A stretch of DNA of 64,000 nucleotides from Aristolochia californica. Lineage: Eukaryota; Streptophyta; Magnoliopsida; Piperales; Aristolochiaceae. The translations under genes were made by a program, and so were the position numbers. Shown here one piece after another: positions 38,770 to 47,996 of the stretch. Under the pieces are notes generated by a model that saw only the letters and a list, made by a program, of their open reading frames with translations, had not been told where the DNA came from and ran no database searches. Where the stretch lies: assembly GCA_029961685.1 (NCBI GenBank), contig JARWKL010000008.1, positions 1,056,501 through 1,120,500 on the forward strand, read 5' to 3'. The number at the start of each line of letters is the position of its first letter. Position 1 is the stretch's first letter.

Positions 38770-39068
38770 GTTCCATCCCCTGCCTAGCAAGAGAGTCCAA
38801 ATGATATAGGCAGATCAGGTGTGTCAAACCAAGAAATTTGCAACTCATTGTAAATGTCATGAATGTCAGAAAACATGGACCAAAAACATTGTGAGATATC
38901 TGAGCTCTTATTGCACCAGTAGCTAATTACAGTTGAGCCTCCTTCCACTTCAAAATGGGCAGGATCTCCATAGATTCTTAGCAATGCCAAATGGACACAA
39001 GTAGTAGGAGAGAACAGATCCATCATGGAACAGTCCATTGTGTCCTGAAGGACCCTGGTTACAAACAA
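38770..39068 (-). pseudogene. Degraded RNase H-like (RVT_3) domain remnant
   Basis: A minus-strand frame reads FEVEGGSTVISYW, then about 35 residues ending in an IYNELQISWFDT segment. In the next frame it reads YHLDSLARQGME near 38775-38810. This order (an E.DS-like strand, a spacer, then N/D-x-L-A-R) is that of the plant RNase H-type domain found at the end of LINE ORF2 and in dispersed copies. A frameshift and a changed acidic residue argue that it is dead. Confidence 0.45.
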
Positions 39069-41403
39069 AATGTAATGTTCTTCTCAATTTGACTGTGTTA
39101 TGCAAGGATCTATTGACATTAAACAAGAAGCGGCTATAGCCAGTGGCTATGCTGCTCTTTAGAATGAGGCAGCATCAACTGATGCAACCAATCTTGAAGA
39201 GAGAGAGAGAGAGAGGCCTTACATAAAGGAATTTAGGTCTGTCGATACCAATGCAAGACGATTTGATCCCACATATAGAGAAATATGAGATAATAGAGTA
39301 AAGCTTTAAGGCTGGCAGTTTGATAAACAGAGTAGCCATGAGTTCTCCCTTTGGGCCTTACTGCAGCCAGGATTTTTTTTCACAAAAAACACTATTATGA
39401 TAAGCTCTCCAAAAAATCTCTTCTCGAACTCAAGCTTCACAAAAATGCAAGTTGACAGCACAAGTGAAGACAATGATGGGCTATGAGAACAGCTCTAGAG
39501 AACCAGCTTGAAAAGCCTTGCACCAGACATGAAGGACCTTAAAGATAACTTGAATAGAATGAAAATGCACAGTTTCTTGATGCAAGTTCAAAGAAATCAA
39601 GTTGAGCAATAATTACACAATCTTCTTCTAGAGAAAAATGTGCATCACTTAATTCTATCAAGATCAATTGAGCTACATGAACAAGCACCAGACAACAAAT
39701 CTTACTTTAGTGGGAGCAAAATTCCAACCATTCACTCAGAAGGGCACAGAATTTCAAAAAGCATGTTTGAGAACATGAGAGGGCACAACGTATTCCAATA
39801 TTTTTTTTGTAAAATGAGATTATTACTTCAGAATTACAACCCTTTTATCAAACAGCAAATTTTCTCAAATCTCAGTCTCTCAACATGCCAGAGAAAAGCC
39901 TTTCCAAAAGGCATCAGAAATCTCAACATGCCAGGGAAAAGACCCTTTTCCAGTAGGCCTCACAAAAACCTGCTTTGTTCCCATCTAAAGGATATCTCCT
40001 GGTCAGGATATGTCACAGAAATTTTTCCTCCAAGCCCAACTGCTAAAAACAGGTGCAAATATGTATGCATTTTGAAAACTTGCATCAGATCATGTCACTG
40101 AGGAGATTAGATTCCGTTTACATCAGAAGCACAAAAGCAAGTTCACAAAATTCAGCTACTTTAGCATGACTACAACTGATGGAGCACTTTGAGATCAAAA
40201 TGGTGGTGAGTGACATCATGCACCATCGGTCCAATAAGCTTCTTTATTTCAGTCAAATTTCTAGTTCTATGCCTAGGGAGAATCAGAGAGCAGTGTTCTC
40301 TGTTACCGATATTAGGATGGAAATTGTCCTTCAATAATCTCCCAATCCAATTGGACAGCTCAAACTTAAATTTGACTACAGATGTAGAGGCAACCCAGGT
40401 TCAGTCCTGGGCCATAGAGTCACCCAAAAGATGCGAATGAGAGAATGCTTTTAGTACATATCGCTCCCTTCATTGTGGTCCCACAAAAGTGAGACTTTTT
40501 GCTCTTTCGCATGACAACAATTTACAGAGACTCATTTAAACCCTTGGATGTGGTGATGAGGAGGGAGGGGGATGTGGGGGGTTGGGGTGTTGAAGTAAAC
40601 AACACTCCTCACTGGCTCTTTCTTCAAATATATTTCACTCAAGCAAACAAGATACGTTGGGTTTGAAGCTGATTGAGGATCCAGTGAGTTTAACCATTCT
40701 CTCATCACGGAAATAATCAGATTTAAGTGCTGTTTGGGTGTCAAGAGAACTGAAGATGACAAAGCTCCAATAAATGAACGATTTCAGAGGCCAGGGAGCA
40801 GCTATGGGTTTTAGAATGGAAAACACTTCAAGGAGCAAATGGAAGAAGCCAATGATTTCATCAATTCATCAGGTGCCATTTTAGGAATCCATAAGGTCAG
40901 TTGGTAGAATTATCCGATAGTCCTTTTTCTCTTGGAGAAATTATTTTTGATAGCTATCTCCTTGTTTTCCACTTTAATATATTGAAACTCTACACCAGTT
41001 TTCCAGACAATCTCTGACCAAAAGTCATCGCTTTGAGAATCATTAGTATGTCAACCAAATCATTATAAACAAGTATTAAGAAGGCGGATGTGAAGTAGGG
41101 TGAAATTCTTCCTCTTCTTCTTTTTTCTTAATCAACTGAATCAAAATACAGAGGAAAGAACATAGCAGGAAACTAAAACAAGCTTTTTTTGCTTAAGACA
41201 AAGCCCCCGAATTTTCAATCGTGAGAGCATAATTAATCTATCACCTATCCGACATAAGAAGATAGGAATGACCAGAGACAAAACAACCCTGAGAAAAAAA
41301 AAAAAAAAAAATCTGATTTTTTCCCAATTAGACACCTGAGTCGGATCTGATTCTAATCATCCAAGCACAACCAACACTAAATCAGAGAGCAGAAACTGAC
41401 CCG
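39069..41403. other. Intergenic, nothing recognised
   Basis: About 2.3 kb between the RNase H remnant and NDUFB7. It contains (GA)n at about 39199-39215 and a small imperfect tandem duplication near 39868-39958, where TCTCAACATGCCAG occurs twice. Frames at 39640-40101 and 40532-40838 show no recognisable motif. Confidence 0.45.
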
Positions 41404-41703
41404 TTAAGCAGTTGCGTTGCTAGGAATCAACCCAATTCCCTGTTTCTGCTGCTGTTTGAGCTTCTCCGCTTCCCGAATCTTTTGCATTTTGAGCATCCTC
41501 TCCATAACCAGTTCGTACTCGCACTTCTCGTAGAAGTGACGCTCGTTCTCACACTTCCAAGGTAGATAGAACTCCGCAACCCTGCATTTGTTGAGAGGAA
41601 TCAAAAGATGAGCGCATTGGTCCCTGTAAGGTATAGGCACCTTGTTTTCCACCATCTCCTCTTGTGTCGCGATCATCTTCTTCAAGGAGCCCTCCACTTC
41701 CAT
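41404..41703 (-). CDS. NDUFB7: NADH dehydrogenase (complex I) B18 / NDUFB7 subunit
   Basis: Accessory subunit of mitochondrial complex I, on the intermembrane-space side of the membrane arm. Single exon, 99 residues, close to the usual plant length. Two CX9C motifs are intact (CAHLLIPLNKC and CENERHFYEKC), the CHCH fold whose paired disulfides are formed in the intermembrane space by Mia40. The C-terminal half is a charged helix (MERMLKMQKIREAEK). I chose the ATG at 41703 (MEVEGSLKKM), which matches plant B18 proteins; the frame extends upstream to 41787 but that part is not conserved. The gene is head-to-head with the SET-domain gene. Confidence 0.94.
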   Translation of the reverse strand: MEVEGSLKKMIATQEEMVENKVPIPYRDQCAHLLIPLNKCRVAEFYLPWKCENERHFYEKCEYELVMERMLKMQKIREAEKLKQQQKQGIGLIPSNATA

Positions 41704-41974
41704 CCTCAAGCACCTGCAACCTTCTTTCACTACTTCTCTGCAGATTTTCGTCAATCTTCCCTCTCTACGATGGTAGAAACCGAACAAAAACCACCAATGA
41801 GTCTATTCAATTCGATAGAGGGTGGGTAGAATACAAAAGCTACTCGCGAGACTGAGAAATGAATAGCCCATTCACAAGAAGCCCAACTGAACATGGGCCT
41901 CAAGTGTCTGTTCTCCTGGTAGTGAATAAAAGTGTGCTGCGGGGAAATTGACGGAGAGACGATTAGAGAAACGA
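41704..41974. promoter_or_regulatory. Compact divergent promoter, NDUFB7 / SDG40-like
   Basis: Only 271 bp separate the two start codons, so both leaders and both core promoters must fit here. AGCCCA/TGGGC-type strings (AAGCCCAACTGAACATGGGCC, around 41879-41899) resemble site II elements (TGGGCY) common in promoters of plant mitochondrial-protein genes. Transcription starts were not located. Confidence 0.6.
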
Positions 41975-44900
41975 ATGGAAGACGAAGACGAAAAGCTCGA
42001 AACTTTCTTTCAATGGGCGGCAAATCTCGGGGTGACCGACTCGCCTTCTCTTTCGCAGAATCGAGCGTCGTCGTGTTTGGGTGAATCCGTTGTTGTCTCA
42101 TGTTTTCCTGAGGCAGGCGGGTAAGACAAACAAGACTGAAAGAAATGATCAGCGGCGAAACCCGCGATTCCTGGAATTGTTATTCATTTTCTTCTATATG
42201 TCGCTGAAATTAGTAAACTACGATTTTTCTTACTTGTTGCTATCTGGGTATCTCGTAGTCGAGGATTAGCTTCCATCCGTGAGCTTACCAGAGGGGAGCT
42301 TATTCTGAGGGTCCCGAAAGCTGCATTGTTCACGAGGGACAGTGTATTGGAAGATCCGAGCTTGTCATTTCGCATAAAAAGGTATCCTCGGCTGTCGTCT
42401 GCTCAGGTGAGGCCCCTTGTTTTTTTCTTCTTGGGTTGGAATGCTTGCTAACTGTTTGACTGAATGTTTGGGTTAGTGAACATGCTTCCTGTTTTCATCG
42501 ATTATATATAAATTTCTGCTCCTCTACATTACAGAAGATCTGTTGAATTTCTGGTCAAAGGAAGGGTGGAAGCAAAAGAAAGGTTAAAAATGAAATTGTG
42601 ACAGTAACTGATACCTAAAAATTTCAGGTGAGGTGCCTGAGAGTGAAGATGCACTAATGTTGGGATTGAATTTACCATTGGATTTCCAATGATTAATTCT
42701 TAACTTATTAATCAATATCAAATTTCACCAGGATACCTATTAATCAGATCCATTTACTGCTATCTGAATTCTTATACCTATTCAATCTGTTCAACTTACT
42801 GCTACAAGCATTCTCATACCTATTCAATCAGTTCAACTTACTGCTACAAGCATTCTCATACCTATTCAATCAGTTCAACTTACTGCTACTTGCATTCTCA
42901 CACTTCACTGTAGCTGTATGAGAATGTGAACTCACCGTAGAATAGTCCAATTGATACACCACATTTTGATGAAAATGGGTGACTGGATAGACATCGATTT
43001 GTATGCTCTGGATTGATCATTCTCAATGACTCGCCCAGCTCAAGCCACTGTAAACGAGTGCTTCTATTCTCTTCAACATTCTTTTCAATCTTCATAGCTC
43101 TTGTTTATCATTTGATTTATAATTTAAGAACCTAATAGGTGTTTGACCTAGCTTCCCTCAAAGCCATTTCACCTGATGGACAAGTGATGGTAGAGATCCT
43201 GACCAATCTTTTTACATCTTTCTCCAAGACAATATCAAATTTTAGCTTTCATCCTTCTTGTTACTGGTTTGAGCATTCATTACTCACCAACTTTACCTGA
43301 TATTCACATGTAAAATTCCACTGCATTTTTTAAGTCCCAAAAAATAACTGTCTGTGTGATACTAGCCTGAATTCCATATATCCCTGCTTATTACGTTATA
43401 GGAATAATTTGTTATTCACCAAAAGGCATGTAGTGAGTTTAACAAGCTAAGTGGCATAGTTCTCATATTGGAGGAAGAAGTGAAACCTCTAAAATAGTAT
43501 CTCCATTATAATAGCTGAAAGACTATTCCCATTATAACAGCACAATGCCCAACAAGCAACGATCTTGCTTAATGCTAGTAAGCATTTCATTGCAGTTTAT
43601 AACAATGCAATTGTAGAAAATAGGTAACCAAGCATAACTGGTAATTTGATAAATGCTGATTATGTTTTGTTCTTTTAAGTAAAATCAGAAAATTTTGAGT
43701 AAGATTAAGATCAAAGTGTCAATAACCCAGACTTGGTTAAGTTCAGTCTAATTTGCCCATGTTGTTTTTTGTTTTATCTCTTGCTTCATCAGCATTAAGT
43801 TATTTGTTGAGTATCTTATCAATTTGGTTACAAGCATGTCAATCAGACATCTGAGACCGTAACTTTTTGTTTGAATTAGATTGTTCAAACTTTGATTTAG
43901 TATTTTTTTATAACTGTAATTATTAGATATCTCTTTGCAGATATTAGTTGTGTGTTTGCTGGCTGAAGTAGGGAAAGGGAGGAATTCTCAGTGGGCTCCT
44001 TACTTAATGCAGCTACCACGCTTTTACCATACACTTTCAAGCTTTGTTTGGTTTGAGATCCAGGCCCTGCAAGTTCAGTTTCATCCCTTCTCTTTCCAAA
44101 GTTATTATCACCAGTCTTGATATAAATGCATGTCCATACTTGGTTCTATTTCATATTTTAGGCATCCCAAGATCATTCCTCTGATTGATAGGTCGACGAT
44201 GCTATTTGGGCTTCAGAGAAGGCTGTCTCCAGGACTCAATCAGAATGGAAAGATGCTCTTCTCCTCATGCAAGAAATAGGACTGAGGCCTCAACTCTTGA
44301 CTTTCAAATCATGGCTTTGGGCTTGTGGAACTGTGAGTGCTCTACATTGGTAATTGGCATGAATTCATTCCTCTCCTGTGATTTATCTGACAAAATCTTG
44401 GGTTTGCATTCTTTGCTCTTGTGAGAGAGAGCAAGTAAGATGCATCACTTAAAGGATAGCATGAAATTCATGGATGGGAGTAGAAATTATCCACAAGTCT
44501 CTTTGATTGATCACTAGTCTCTACCCTCTAAATTGGATCCAAAGTTTCGGACTTACTGGACTCGTCTTCCTGTGCTTTTAAGGTTTCCACTCGCACAATG
44601 CATATACCATGGGATGATGCTGGATGTCTATGCCCAGTTGGTGATTTTGCCAATTATGCTGCTCCAGAAGATGATTCGCACTACACAGAGAATGTAGAAA
44701 ACTCTCCAAGGCTAACAGATGGTGTATACGAGAAAGATTTAGCTGCATATTGCTTTTATGCACGAAAACATTACAGAAAAGGAGAACAGGTACAAACAGT
44801 GGGCAGCATTTGGTTTTTTTCCATACAGTATCCATCTTTTGCCTGTGTTGCAGGTCCTTCTGTGCTATGGGACATACACGAACTTGGAGCTTCTGGAGCA

Positions 44901-45456
44901 CTACGGCTTCGTTCTGAATTCAAACCCAAGCGACAAGGCTTTCATCCCATTGGAAGCAGACATTCAATCATCCAGTCCATGGGCAAGTGAGAGCCTCTAC
45001 ATCCAGCCAGACGGGAAGCCATCATTTGCACTCTTATCTACCTTGCGTCTCTGGGCAACTCCTCAAAAGCTACGAAAGACTCAACAACACCTCACTTACG
45101 AAGGTGCATTGTTCTCGGTGGAGAATGAGGTTCTTGTCATGGAGTGGTTAGCAAAGAGATGCCTTGATGTCTTAAACAAGTTGCCAACAACACTAGAAGA
45201 AGATTGTGCATTGCTAGAAGCAATAGATGAGCACAGGCGGGAGAAGAGCAAGGTATTGATGGGTAGTGAACCTGAGCTAATTCAGTTCTTCCAAGAACAT
45301 GGTTTGCAGGGAGGCTGTCAAATACCCAATAAGGTAGTGAGATCGATGCAGAGATGGGAATTAGCTGTTAAATGGAGGTATATATATAAAAAAACAATTG
45401 CAAAGTGTGTTACCCATTGTAGTCAAATGCTCAGTGACCTTTCTTCTCAAATTTAG
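41975..45456 (+). CDS. SDG40: SET-domain protein-lysine methyltransferase, SDG40-like
   Basis: Member of the Rubisco-LSMT/SETD group, which methylates lysines on non-histone proteins using S-adenosylmethionine; the substrate of SDG40 is not established. Six exons: 41975-42120, 42259-42406, 43941-44072, 44192-44332, 44583-44789, 44854-45456, all in phase, 458 residues against about 490 in Arabidopsis. The N-terminus holds LETFFQWAANLGV and GGRGLASIRELTRGELIL, the start of the SET fold. The catalytic region has HIPWDDAGCLCPVGDFANY and then CYGTYTNLELLEHYGF, whose Tyr closes the active site. The Rubisco-LSMT substrate-binding-like region follows. Intron 2 (1.5 kb) carries a 42-bp minisatellite. 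No truncation was seen. Confidence 0.92.
42739..42905. repeat. 42-bp minisatellite in intron 2 of the SDG40-like gene
   Basis: The unit TATTCAATCAGTTCAACTTA plus CTGCTACAAGCATTCTCATACC recurs with a period of 42 bp, starting at about 42779, 42821 and 42863, with a diverged copy just before. Neighbouring units differ at only a few bases. The copy number is probably variable between individuals. Confidence 0.9.
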
Positions 45457-46187
45457 TCCAATTTGGATGTTTGTTCCAGTAGGTGATTTGCAGAAGAATT
45501 ACTTGATATTTGCTTTATGGGTTGTGGACACAGATTTGATGAAAAGAAATTACCAGAAAACTGATAATGGTTTCAGCAAATTTTAACCTTTCAGCTTTTA
45601 TTTAAATATTTACCATTCAAACAAATTTTAATCCATTGGATAACCGTTGATTACCCAACAGCATTCGAGACTGTTATTTTTATCTTAAATGAATTCATGA
45701 ATTAATCTTCATTTTATTATAACAGATAATTAAATTAAGATGATTTAATGTAAACCAAAAAGATTTTGATTGTTTGTGTTCTTCACCAACTCGGTTCTTC
45801 CTGCTCGATAAAGAAAGATAATAGCGAACTGAACCGTCCCGAAGCACACCACCTGATACTTTCGGCGCCGCTCTCAGGAGACATGGTAAAACTGTCCGAG
45901 TAAGCTCGAGGACGTAGTCGACAGGTTAGTCACCAGTATAGCAAAGCCTAGTGAAGGCAGTCCGGCGAATAGCAGAAACCTCGAAAAATCAACTAGTAAA
46001 ATACAAAATAATATGCAACCAAGGATGAGACGGCTGGCTAGATTTCCAAAATGGAGAAGAAATATCAGGAAAGAATACCCTCGCATCCTTCAAAACGAAA
46101 AAAACCCACGACGTACAAAACAAAATTCAACTCGCGAAAAATTTTCAAACAGTAACTTTCAAAAAAGTATGTGAAATTAGTGAATAT
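45457..46187. other. SDG40-like 3' flank and spacer
   Basis: Downstream of the TAG at 45454-45456. AT-rich, with no recognised gene. A minus-strand hydrophobic frame at 45874-46086 lies downstream of the snoRNA-like array in its direction of transcription and has no known motif. Confidence 0.45.
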
Positions 46188-46188
46188 A

Positions 46189-46283
46189 GACGGATCAGAT
46201 TCCTGGCTTGATTCTCCGAGGAGAAACTAAAACGCTCAGTATAATCAGAGTCGATCATGTGGGGAAAGGATCATCACTTCCAT
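46189..46283 (-). ncRNA. C/D-box snoRNA-like gene, copy 1
   Basis: Read on the minus strand, a box C GTGATGA (complement of 46271-46277) is followed about 75 bases later by a box D CTGA (complement of 46195-46198). GGA before box C can pair with TCC after box D as a short terminal stem. Internal CTGA strings near the middle are candidate D' boxes. The segment before box D, CAAGCCAGGAAT, would be the guide. The rRNA or snRNA target was not identified. Confidence 0.62.
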
Positions 46284-46570
46284 CACCAAATGTCACAGAA
46301 AAATAAGAAAAGATTCAATGACTAGTTAAATATCTTTTTCTAGAGCCGCCATAGATATATTACACAGCCATTGCAGGAAAACGCTCGTAAAAAAACAGTC
46401 TTGATCAAAGAAACTTCAAATAACAAATCCCATGAAGCGAGTTCAACAGAAAAAAGAACTAAAAGAAGAGGTCAGATGAATACAAAAAAACTCAGTTCAT
46501 TATTAAAAAATTAAATGAGGTTGAAAACATTAAACTTCAAAAGACTGCAAATCACACAAAACAATGCATA

Positions 46571-46665
46571 GACGGATCAGTTTCCTGGCTTGATTCTCCG
46601 AGGAGAAACTAAAACGCTCAGTATAATCAGAGTCGATCATGTGGGGAAAGGATCATCACTTCCAT
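46571..46665 (-). ncRNA. C/D-box snoRNA-like gene, copy 2
   Basis: Same structure as copy 1, 382 bp upstream in the direction of transcription. Box C (complement of 46653-46659) and box D (complement of 46577-46580) are intact. It differs from copy 1 by one base next to box D (GGAAACTGA against GGAATCTGA), in the position least important for guide pairing. Confidence 0.62.
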
Positions 46666-46954
46666 CACCAAGTGTCTCATAAAAACAAGAAAGAGGATTC
46701 AATGACTAGTTAAATATCTTTTCCACATGCCACCATAGATAATAACACAGCCATTGCAGAAAAACGCTAGTTAAAAAAAAATCTTGATAAAAGAAAATTC
46801 AAATAACAAATCCCATGAAGCGAGTTCAACAAAAAAAGAACTAAAAGACGATGTAAGATGAATATAAAAAATCGCAGTTCATCATTAAAATAAATAAATG
46901 AGAGGTTGAAAACAGTAACTTCAAAAGACTTCAAAGCACACAAAACAATGAAGA

Positions 46955-47049
46955 GACGGATCAGAATCCTGGCTTGATTCTCTGAGGAGAAACTAAAACG
47001 CTCAGTATAATCAGAGTCGATCATGTGGGGAAAGGGTCATCACATCCAT
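46955..47049 (-). ncRNA. C/D-box snoRNA-like gene, copy 3 (promoter-proximal)
   Basis: First copy after the promoter. Box C GTGATGA (complement of 47037-47043) and box D CTGA (complement of 46961-46964) are intact. A few substitutions lie after box C and before box D, while the central part from CTTTCCCCACATG to TTTCTCCTC is unchanged. About 75 bp separate it from the putative first-exon donor at 47124. Confidence 0.62.
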
Positions 47050-47109
47050 CTCTCACCATGAAAGCTTACAAAGAGAGAACGAAGAGAAAAACACAACGAA
47101 ACACGAAGT

Positions 47110-47205
47110 ATCACAAGATCTTACCATTACCAGAGGAGAGGCAAGGAATACGAAGCGGTGGAGCAGAAGTGAGATTTATAGAAAAGCGAGTGAAACCCTA
47201 GACGA
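47110..47205 (-). promoter_or_regulatory. TATA box, telo-box and first exon of the snoRNA-like transcript
   Basis: On the minus strand a TATAAAT box (complement of 47174-47180) precedes a C/T-rich leader that ends in GGTAATG|GTAAGAT, a good splice donor at 47124/47125. A telo-box AAACCCTAG stands at 47193-47201, just upstream of the TATA box. Telo-boxes mark promoters of plant ribosomal-protein and snoRNA genes. The order TATA, short leader, donor, then snoRNA copies suggests an independent host transcript. Confidence 0.55.
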
Positions 47206-47996
47206 AGAAGAAGGTTTTGACGGCTGATACATTCTCTTATTCTCATCCAAGGGTCGAGACGTGCTGAAAATTATACTAAACTCATGCTCTACTCATTGCC
47301 GTTTTTCGACTGGGACTCGCTCGACTCAGCTCCCGATTTTTGAAGTCAGGAGACTCGGATCGGGGCTTCGGTGACTGGACTTAGTCCGAGTTGAAAGAAT
47401 CCACATGAACCAGAATCTGGTAAAATCCATGTTCAGATATTGGGAAATCAAGCCTGAGCATCTCTTAAATTTAAAAATGTTTGTAAGCGAGAGAAAAGCA
47501 TTACCGGGAAGAAGAAAGGAACAATCTCACACGGGTGCCCAAGATCTGTACACAGATTGCAGAAGGTAGAACTAGAATATTTTGTGAGACTTGGATCACG
47601 TTACGAAATCATGGAAGCAGACAGAAGTTTGGAACCAGTTGTTATCATCCAACACGGGAGGTTTCGATCCCCGTTGGACTTCTCGTCTCCAATCCAAGAA
47701 GAAGGAATCCCTGTGAATTCTTTTCTTGCTCTGGGAATGTGCTTTCTCCTCTCGTCAAAACCTTCCATGGCCCACTCACAGCGACGATTCTTCGATTCTG
47801 AGCACTTTTAACTTGCTGCAGCAGAAAGAAACTGGCAAACAAATAGTAGTTGGAATCAACAACAGATGCAACGAAAATGGGTATAAATTGCAGCAGCAGC
47901 AACTGCGGTGACTCAAATCAAATCAATCGCTTCGAGATTGCTACTGGGGAGCTGTTCTTTCACGAAACTTTTCTGGTTTTTCTGGGTTTGATGTAC
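47206..47996 (+). promoter_or_regulatory. Sucrose synthase 5' flank
   Basis: No independent gene was recognised. Short frames at 47535-47811 and 47645-47902 have no motif and overlap on opposite strands. The stretch probably contains the sucrose synthase promoter and leader, and also the upstream flank of the divergent snoRNA-like transcript. The frame in front of the chosen SUS start stays open to 47850. Confidence 0.4.

Larger units (their letters stand above)
46188..47050 (-). repeat. Tandem array of about 383-bp units carrying snoRNA-like cores
   Basis: Two whole units and the start of a third run head-to-tail with spacings of 382 and 384 bp. The roughly 95-bp cores are about 95% identical, while the linkers between them show many substitutions and small indels. 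That contrast is what selection on the core would leave. Confidence 0.9.

Noticed and set aside
45874..46086. Hydrophobic 70-codon minus-strand ORF next to the snoRNA-like array
   Set aside because: No conserved motif; likely non-coding tail of the array transcript or chance.
46500..46900. A TGATGA string in one linker of the array as an additional snoRNA
   Set aside because: The matching position in the other unit reads AATAATGA, so the box is not conserved.
47640..47690. Tandem T-arm-like string GGTTTCGATCCCCG
   Set aside because: One extra base in the B-box and no A-box or acceptor stem, so not a tRNA.
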